Source: Blastobasis lacticolella
Taxonomy: Eukaryota > Arthropoda > Insecta > Lepidoptera > Blastobasidae
DNA length: 64,000 bases
Direction: 5' to 3'
NCBI GenBank assembly: GCA_905147135.1
Contig: LR990053.1
Location: 1,252,501-1,316,500 of the forward strand
A program made the position numbers and the translations under genes. Positions 39,201 to 48,200 of the stretch are shown piece after piece. Below the pieces are notes generated by a model. That model was not told where the DNA came from and ran no database searches. It saw only the letters and a list, made by a program, of their open reading frames with translations. The stretch's first letter is position 1. Each line of letters begins with the position of its first letter.

Positions 39201-42200
39201 AGAACTTAGCCCAATAGTAGACAAACAAAAGACACCTAGTCCAGTGCACGATCTGAAAGAGCCAAGCCCAACAGCAGACAAAGAAAAGACTCCGAGTCCA
39301 GCGCATGATCTAAAAGAGCCAAGCCCTACTTTAGACAAAGAAAAGACTCCCAGTGCAGTGCATGATCTAGAGAAGCGAAGCCTGACAGCAGACGAGGTAG
39401 AGACTCCTAGTCCAGTGCATGATCTAAAAGAGCCAAGCCCATCAGCAGACAAAGAAAAGACTCCGAGTCCAGTGCATGATCAAATGGAGCCAAGCTCAAC
39501 AGTAGACAAAGAAATTACTTCCACAGCAGTGCATGAGCTAACAGAGCCAAGCCCGACAGCAGACAAGGAAAAGACTCCTAGTCCAGTGCATGACCAAAAA
39601 GAGCCAAGCCCAATAGCAGACAAAGAAAAGACTCCTTATCCAGTGCATGAACTGAAAGAGCCAAGCCCGTCAGCAGGCAAAGAAAAGCCTCCTAGTCCAG
39701 TGCATGGTCTGAAAGAGCCAAGCCCAATAGCAGACAAAGAAAAGACTCCTAGTCCAGTGCATGATCTTAAGGAGCCAAGCCCGTCAACAGACAAAGAGAA
39801 GACTGTTACTCCAGCGCATGGTCTGAAAGAGCTAAGCCCGACAACAGACAAAGAAAAGACTCCTGGTTCAGTGCAAGATCTAAAAGAGGCAAGCCCGCCA
39901 GCAGACAAGGAAAAGACTCCTATTCCAGTGCTTACTCTAAAAGAACCACGTTCGACGGCAGATAAAGATAAGACTCCTAGTCCAGCACATGATCTGAATA
40001 AGTCAAGCACGGCAGAAGATAAAGAAAAGACTCATAGTCCAGCGCATGATCTGAAAGAGCCAAGCCCGACAGCAGACAAGGAAAAGTCTCCTGGTCCATT
40101 GCATGATCTAAAAGAGCCAAGCCCGACAACAGACAAAGAAAAGACTCCTAGCCTAGCACACGATCTGAATGAGCCAAGCCCGACAGCAGACAAGGAGGAG
40201 ACTTCTGGTCCAGTGCATGTTCTGCAAGAGCCAAGCCCGACAGCAGACAAGGAAAAGACTCCTAGTCCAGTGCTTGATCTAAAAGAAACACGTTCGACAG
40301 AAGATAAAGATATGACTCTTAGTCCAGCGCATGACCTGAAAAAGTCAAGTACGACAGAAGATGAAGAAAAGACTCCTAGTTCAGTGCATGATGTGAAAGA
40401 GCCAAGCCTGACAGCAGACAAAGAAAATACTACTAGTCCAGTACATGATCTTAAAGAGCTTATTCCGATAACAGATAAAGAAAAGATGTCTAGTCCAGTG
40501 CATGATCGAAAAGAGCCAAGCCCGACGGCAGACGAGGTAAAGACTACTAGTCCAGTGCATGATCTGATAGAGCCAAGCCCCACAACAGACAAGGAAAAGA
40601 CTCCTGGTCCAATGCATGATTTAAAGGAGCTAATCCCGTCAGCACACAAAGAAAAGACTCGTACTCCAGCTCATGATCTGAAAGAGTCAAGCCCGACAGC
40701 AGACGAAGAAAATATTTCCGGTATAGCGCATGACTTGACAGAGCCAAGCCCGACAGCAGACAAAGAAACGACTCCAAGTCCAGTACATGATCTGAAAGAG
40801 CCAAGCCCGACAGCAGACGAGGAAAAGACTACTAGTCCAGTGCATGATCTTAAAGAGCCAAGCCCGACAGCAGACGAGGAAAAGAATCCTAGTCTACTGC
40901 ATGATCTGAAACAACTAAGCTCGACAACAAACAAAGAAAAGACTTCTAGTCCAGTGCATGATGAAATAGGAAGAATTGAAATTTCAACTCTAGAGAATGC
41001 ACAGAAAACCGTTCAAAAAGACAAATTATCAATTTCGGTTAAAGATGAAATTACGCCATCTAGACCACACCACGATATCAAAGACCTTGGCCATATCGCA
41101 GATGACAAGAAGTCTCCTAGCTCTGACGAAGGTGAAAAGAAAACTTTAGAGAGTTCACCAAGTGCTGTGCAAGATGACAAGACGACAATAATTGCGTCTA
41201 AAGAGGATATTAAGTCATCAAGTCCAGTGCACAAAATTGCAGTTCTCGGTATTAAAGAGCCAAGTTCAGTCGAAGATAAAAAGGAGACTTTAGAAAGTAT
41301 GGGTCCTTTGCTTGATGACAAATTATTAAGTCCAGGACATGATGATAAGAAACCTAGCCTGAATGGTAATGAAACATTAAGTCCTGTACTTGATAAAGTC
41401 GATGAAATAGATTTAACGAATTTAATACCTGATGCAGTGTTAGAGGATATGAAACATGACATATGCCGTCTAGATGAAAATAAAACTTCTAGGGAGGATA
41501 AAATGCTATCAAGTCTAGCCGTTGATGATGAAAAGGTATCTAATCTTATCAAAAATGCTAACAAACTTACTCGAGTTGCAGATGAAATAAAAGTACCGTC
41601 TCCAAAAGAAGGTGATAAGGAACCAAGTCCAGTCGCAGTTGAAGAAGAATCTGTAGTCTTACATGTTGATAATGTAGAAAGTCCCCCTATTGAGGACAAG
41701 ATACTTAGTTCAATGCGCACATTGTCAATATCCGAAAAGAAATCTTCCGATGATAAAGTACTCGACTCAGAAATACATGTAAAGAAAAGTACCAGTCCAT
41801 TAAAGGATGACAAAGAACCAATACACACAGCAGATGATATGAAGGCTCCTAGTAAATCTTCACTTGATTCGTTAGACGATAACAAATTTTCGGTGCCAGC
41901 CCAATTAGAAAAAATTGTTTCACAAGAATTTGAAACAAAGAAATCTCATTTAGATGACCTAAAACAGGAACTCTTAGTTTCTACTACTGATGTTCTACAT
42001 ATAGGAGATGATATTCATAGCCCTGATTTGGTACAAGACAATATTGAACGTGATCTCTTGATTGCAAGTCACAGCACCATTCTTAATGGTCAGACAAGTC
42101 ATGAAATTGCACCATTGAATATCAAACGTGATTCAGTAGCTGATACGCAAGGAGGAAAACTAATTGGAACAAAGGATATGGAAACCGAAAAAGTTGATAT

Positions 42201-45200
42201 CGTTTCTGAGTTTGAAGGAAAATCTAATCAATCTAATGACAAAGATTTAAGTATCAAACCATTCGAAGAAAAAATAGTGTCTAAAGCAATTGCAGAGCAA
42301 CATGCGACAAGTAAATTACATGAAGAACCAACTTTGAGTGAAGCTTTAGATGATAACAAGAAAGATTTTAAAGATTACGATAAAGAGAAGTCTAATAATA
42401 AACCAACTGACATCAACATAACTTCACAAGGACCACTGCATGGTACTACAGAACATACAATTATAAAGAAAAGTGAGGAAATGTTAAATGAAGAAAGATT
42501 GCATTCGTCAAAAATTGAGACAGAACTGAAAGGTAATATTGATACAATAAAAACAACACACGATATAAAGAAAAGGTCTACAGTAGAAGATGAAGTATCA
42601 GCCAAAAGCTATTCTGAAGATCATGATAAACATTCATCTTTATCAACAATCGACAGTGGAATTACTGATCGTGACAGCTTAACCCATACTTTGATTCATG
42701 GCAGTAGCTCAGAAGATGTATCTAAGGAAGTAAGTTTAGAAGAAAAATATAGTTTTGAAAGCACTGAAAAAGGTGAAAAGAAAGGATTCAGAAGCAAAGT
42801 GCCTTTTGACGATTCTAGTAGTTACACAGGTTCGATGCAATCGTTGAGTAGTCATAAGTTAGATGAAGATATATTTACAGACAAAGATGTTTCTACTAGT
42901 AGAGATACTGAATCGGAAAGAACTCAAACGGTACTGATAGATGAAAGTAAAACAGTTAAAGATGAGATCGCGCTATCAGACGCGTCAGACTCGGGATTAC
43001 ACAGTATTCCCATTGACACTGATCATAGCATAACGAGTTTAGCTGAACACACCGAATCACAAACCTTAAAAGATAATGCTATATCTCTTTTGGAATCAAT
43101 ACATAAAGCCTTTAGTGAAGAGGCAGTTCAACAAGGAATTAAATCAGAAGATTTCAAATCTTTGGGGGTTCATTCAGGATTTGATAGAGTATCTACACCC
43201 CCGACTGTTCCTGTCAGCCCACTTCCAAAGACGCCTAGTAGTGTCCAAGATGTAAAAATGAGTGAAGGCTTGCAGAGTGAAGTTACTTACAATAAATCTG
43301 TGGGGTCTGAAGAAACGATTACAAAAGTGGTACATGTCGGGGATGATGTTTTAACCCAGAAAATATCTACGTCTACAGAGAAAGTTCCCAAAACGATAAA
43401 ACTGTCTGCAGATGATGTTATGAGCGATCCTGATCTTATAACTCTAATGCAAACTATGGGAAAAATAAAAACAGAAACGGACACTGTAACCAAAGTTATG
43501 AAAGAAGGAGAAAATGTTGTAACGCAAACCATTACAACCGTTACAACTAAAGAGATTATTTCTAGAGAAGATGGAACACCTCAAAACGTAAAAACCACAA
43601 TTGAAACTACTACGTTAAGTAAAGGTTCAGATGGTTCTACGGTGACAACAACTGATACTCAAACATTATTATCAGAATGTTCTTCAAGTCTGAGATCTAC
43701 CTCGCAAATGGATTTATATGCTAAAGATAGTAAAATAGATAAACCCGAATTTAGTGATGATCATCATAATACTTCGATTAGCTCGACTACAGATGATACC
43801 GAAAGAATCCAAGATCGAGAGTCTATCGTTAGAGAAGACGCATCAGACACCGGATCACTAAGAATGATTTTAGGTAGAGAAGATTTAGAAGATGACATTA
43901 TAGATACCATTATTGATACCGATGTTAGCAAACGAATAATAAGAGAAAACAATGTGGATATAATAGAAACTAAAACAACCATTACTAAAAAGGATACGGT
44001 TAAAGTGAATGAATCAAAGCATGCTATTATTACTACAGTGGAAACTATTACTTTGAAAGAACACCCAGATGGCTCGAAAGATACAACAAGAAACGTTGAA
44101 GTAAATACAGAAGAAATAGTATTAGACTCTTCCAATAATCTTGATAAATTGCTGGAAGAACTTATTGTTTATGAGCAACCAGAGGAAGCTGTGACAACAG
44201 AAACGGAAGAAATTAAAGAGGAAAATTTTGTCATTAAAAGAACTATTGTTACACGTACAGTAAAAACTAAATATGCCGATTTATCTGGCAAACCAATCAA
44301 ATTAAAGACAGTTACCACCATAACAACAACGGACAGCTATCCCGATGGATCATCACGATCCAAAGTGGACACTACCACTTCATTATCAGATATTGAAACG
44401 CAGGATATAATTGAGACTACTGAACTTCTAGATTTTACTGAGTTAGAAAACAAATCTGTTGAAGTAGACAAATCAGAAAAGTCAATTTTACTAAATGGTA
44501 AAACTGTTCTTCAGATAGTAACAACAACAACTACTAAAGAAATATTATCTACTAAAGATAAATCTAGGAAAAAAATTAAAACTACAATTGAAACTGTTAC
44601 AGAGACAATGTTACCTAATGGCATGACTGAAATTACAAAAGATGTAAAAGTTTCTATATCTGATGATAAGATACATACACATGAAGTTGATTTAGAAGGA
44701 TTCAATGCTCTCGGTGATGTAATAGAAGATATTGCCACCGAAACTGAAACAGTAACGGAAAATGGAGTTTTAATAAAAAGAAAGAAAACAATTACGACTA
44801 AAATTCAACAATATTGTAGTATTTCCTTGGAAACTAAAAGAACAAAGACCACTATAACGACTGTAATTGAAGACGAATATCCTGATGGTTCTATTATAAC
44901 TAAAACAAGTGAACAAGTATCTTTAGTGGATGAAAATCTAGAAAAACAACCAATAGATGAACAATTGTTGCAATCCAAAGAAATAACCCAAGATCAAACT
45001 AAGCATGCTTCCGCCTCAACTGATATGGAATCATCAGAATCAAGTCAGGTTGAGACAATTCTTAGACAACTAACTCCTAAAGGTAAGCCGGAAGAAAGTG
45101 AAACTAGTTCTACTGAAGAAATTAAAGAACAAGGAGTTATAATCAAAAGATCGGTAGTAACTAGGGTTCTTAAAACAAAATATAGTGACATGCATGGTAA

Positions 45201-48200
45201 TTTAAAGAAGGTCAAAACTGTAACTACTGTCACAACCACTGACACATATCCTGATGGATCTTCCCGCACTAGTGTTGATACAAGTACCTCAATAAATGAC
45301 ATGGAAACAGCGAATGGTGAATGCCATGGACTTGAAGGATACCCAACCTTAGAAGATAAGACAGTCAACGTAAATACCGAGGATAAAATGACAATTAGAG
45401 AAGGTAAAGAAGTAATGCAAATTGTTACAACCACAACTACTAAGGAAGTACTTGCCACATCAGATGGATCTAAGAAAAAGATCAAAACCACAATTGAAAC
45501 AGTTACTGAAACTAAATTACCTGCTGGCATTACTGAAGTTACTAAAGATGTTAAAGTTTCAATCGCTGACTATGGACATGACACGTTTGATGAAAGTTTA
45601 GAAGGATTTACTCACATAGGACAGCCCGAAGAGCATGTCACTTCTGATAATGAAATCGTGGTTGAAAATGGAATAACGATTAGAAGAAAAACCACTGTGA
45701 CTGCAGTTAGGCAAGAATTTGAAAGTATTTGTCATAAAAATAGAAAAATTAAAACGACGGTAAAGACAGTAATTGAAGATGAACATCCCGATGGTACAGT
45801 TTTTACAAAAAGGAGTGAAAAAGTATCCATAGCTGATGTATTCTTAAAAACTTCGCAATCTTCTAAAGACGATGAAACTGAACCACCTGAGTCATATATA
45901 GATGACACTGAAACCGTAGAAGATACAACTGAAGAATCGGACGTGAAAAATGAAGTAATACAAGAAGGAACTGCCACAATTCGGCGCAACATCACAACTA
46001 AAACTAAACGTGAAACATTGGCTAGTACTGATAAAAATATCAAACGTGTTAGAACCACTGTAGAAACTACAACTGTCGATGAATATCCTGACGGTTCCAC
46101 TGAAACAACAAAAGATGTAAAAATAACCATATCCGAGTTCCAAAAAACATCTGATACTAACTTACAAGCAGCGTTGCAAGGCCTAAAATCAACAGGTAAA
46201 GTGAAAAACACTGTAGATAAGAAAACTAATTACATCACCGAAAAAGGAGAAAAAATTACACAAACTGTTACGACTTACGTTAACAAGGAAGAGTTACAAA
46301 ATGTTGAATCGAATGAAATTGCTGTTAAAACTGTGACGGAAACCGTTACAGAAAGTGCAAAAGATGATGGCTCTGTTGAAACTACAAAAGAAGTTAGGAC
46401 TCAAATAACATACTTACCTTTAGGTACTGGACTTGACGATTGGTCGCCAGAAGAATTAGATGAAATAGAAAAACAGCCAATGGTACAAGAAGAAAAACCT
46501 AAAATCGAAGAATTGCCCTTAAAATCCAAAGAAGAACTGAAATATGAAAGCAAACCTAAAAAGCAACGCTCTCCCGTGGGTGAAACAACAACAGATACTG
46601 AAGTATTCACTAAAGTCGTAAACGAAGGCGGTAATGAAGTTACACAAACAATAACTGTAGTCACAACGAAAGAAGTCATAAATCCCGAAAAAGTTAAGAT
46701 CACTGTCGAAACTACTACAGTGAGCAAGGGTAGTGATGGAGTAACGAAAACAACAAAGTCAACTAAAACTACAATTTCAGAATTTAAGGAAGAGTTCGAG
46801 GAGATTGTAGATACGGGTGAAAGTGAAAAATCATTTTCTAAACATTCGTCGAAGACTGGTGATATGCGCAGCTCATCAGCAGCTAGCGATGACATGGACC
46901 ACCCAGGTATTTCAACGCCGCCTTCTGACATTAGTTCACGAGGTTCTCGCGCCGCCACTCATATTTGGGGGACTGAAAGCAGTGGCATGTACTATTCGGA
47001 TGATGATGGTCAAGGAAGTCCTAGTAGCACAAAATCACAAATCGCACATTCACCTAGATCTAACTATAGCTTCGAATTAGACACAACAAAGTTACCTCAA
47101 CAAGCGGAAAGTGGTCATGACGTGTCATTTGAGAAACACGAGTTACAAAAAGATCCCATGTCTACATCAATCTATGGTCAATTACCGGAGGAGGACTCTT
47201 GCACGTCCTCTTCGCACTCTGAAGCCAAAACTGAGATCCACTCATCGGACAAATCTATAACAAAAATCACTGAAGCATTTTTAACTCAAGAAAAATTGAT
47301 ATCAGAATATTCGACGCTCATCAGCGAGTCTGATGCCACGTTTTTGAAAGAAGCTGATGAGCAATTTGAAAAAGCAATTGAAGAGCATAAGAAAGTGAGC
47401 GGATCTGAAGTCATATCTAACATTACTGCTAAGTATGAATTCGACCAAAAAAGTCACTCCAGCCAAGAAAAATCTTCAAAAGACGAGACTACCATTACCT
47501 TGAAAGAGCTAAAATCCGACTCTAAACAAGTGACAGAAAAGACTGAAAGTAGCTCAACGTTTAGTAGTTCTACCAAAGGGTCGTCTCACGAGAAATCGGA
47601 GCAGTCGAGTACATCCAAGACAACCAGCACTAAAGATGCGAAAGATCCGATTGAGTCTTGGGGCAAACCTTTAGGGTTGCCCAGCCCCGGGGCGCCGCCA
47701 ACGCAGCCTGAAGGAAAGGGTACTCCAAAGAAACAGGCTCCAAGCTCTAATGTACTAAACAAGAATAAAATTAATCAAGAGAAAAGTAAGGAAGCAAAGA
47801 GTCGAATCTCTGAATCTCCCAGTAAGAAGAAAGTTCCTGCTCCCGTTTATATGGAGCTCACATACGTGCCCCACCATGGGAATTCGTATTACTCGGCAAT
47901 GGAGTTCTTCAAACGGGTCCGTGCTCGTTACTATGTGTTCTCTGGTACAGAGCCGTCTAAAGAGATTTATAATGCCCTGCTTGACGCCAAGAAAACGTGG
48001 GAGGATAAAGACCTCGGTAAGTTGTATGTTCAATTTTAATGTTGACAACTTAATAATAGTAAGTTAGTATATAACTTCAAGTACCAAATGTACTAATCAA
48101 TAACTTCTTGCTGTTTCGCCCTAAAATTCTACTAATTTTATTTATGAATAAGGGTGGATACTCTCTTTTTTGCAAACTTTTTGGTTAAACTTATTCCGTA

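Larger units (their letters stand above)
29011..40963 (+). repeat. 57-bp / 19-residue coding tandem array of futsch
   Basis: A near-continuous array of a 19-residue unit, typical form DLKEPSPTADKEKTPSPVH. Distances between identical landmarks (for example ACTCCTAGCCCAGCGCATG at 29464, 29692, 30034, 30262, 31060) are 228, 342, 228 and 798 bp, all multiples of 57. The span is about 210 unit lengths. Most units have three Ser/Thr-Pro sites flanked by Lys/Glu. A longer variant module (PSPTIDEKKAPSPIHSETV, then ESTKTEKGEIKASSPLAEKA) recurs from about 32160 onward. The array lacks stops also in an antisense frame. Confidence 0.95.

Noticed and set aside
29011..40963. CRISPR-like or satellite DNA interpretation of the repeat block
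   Set aside because: Units are directly adjacent with no spacers, in frame, and embedded in a protein-coding exon of a eukaryote.
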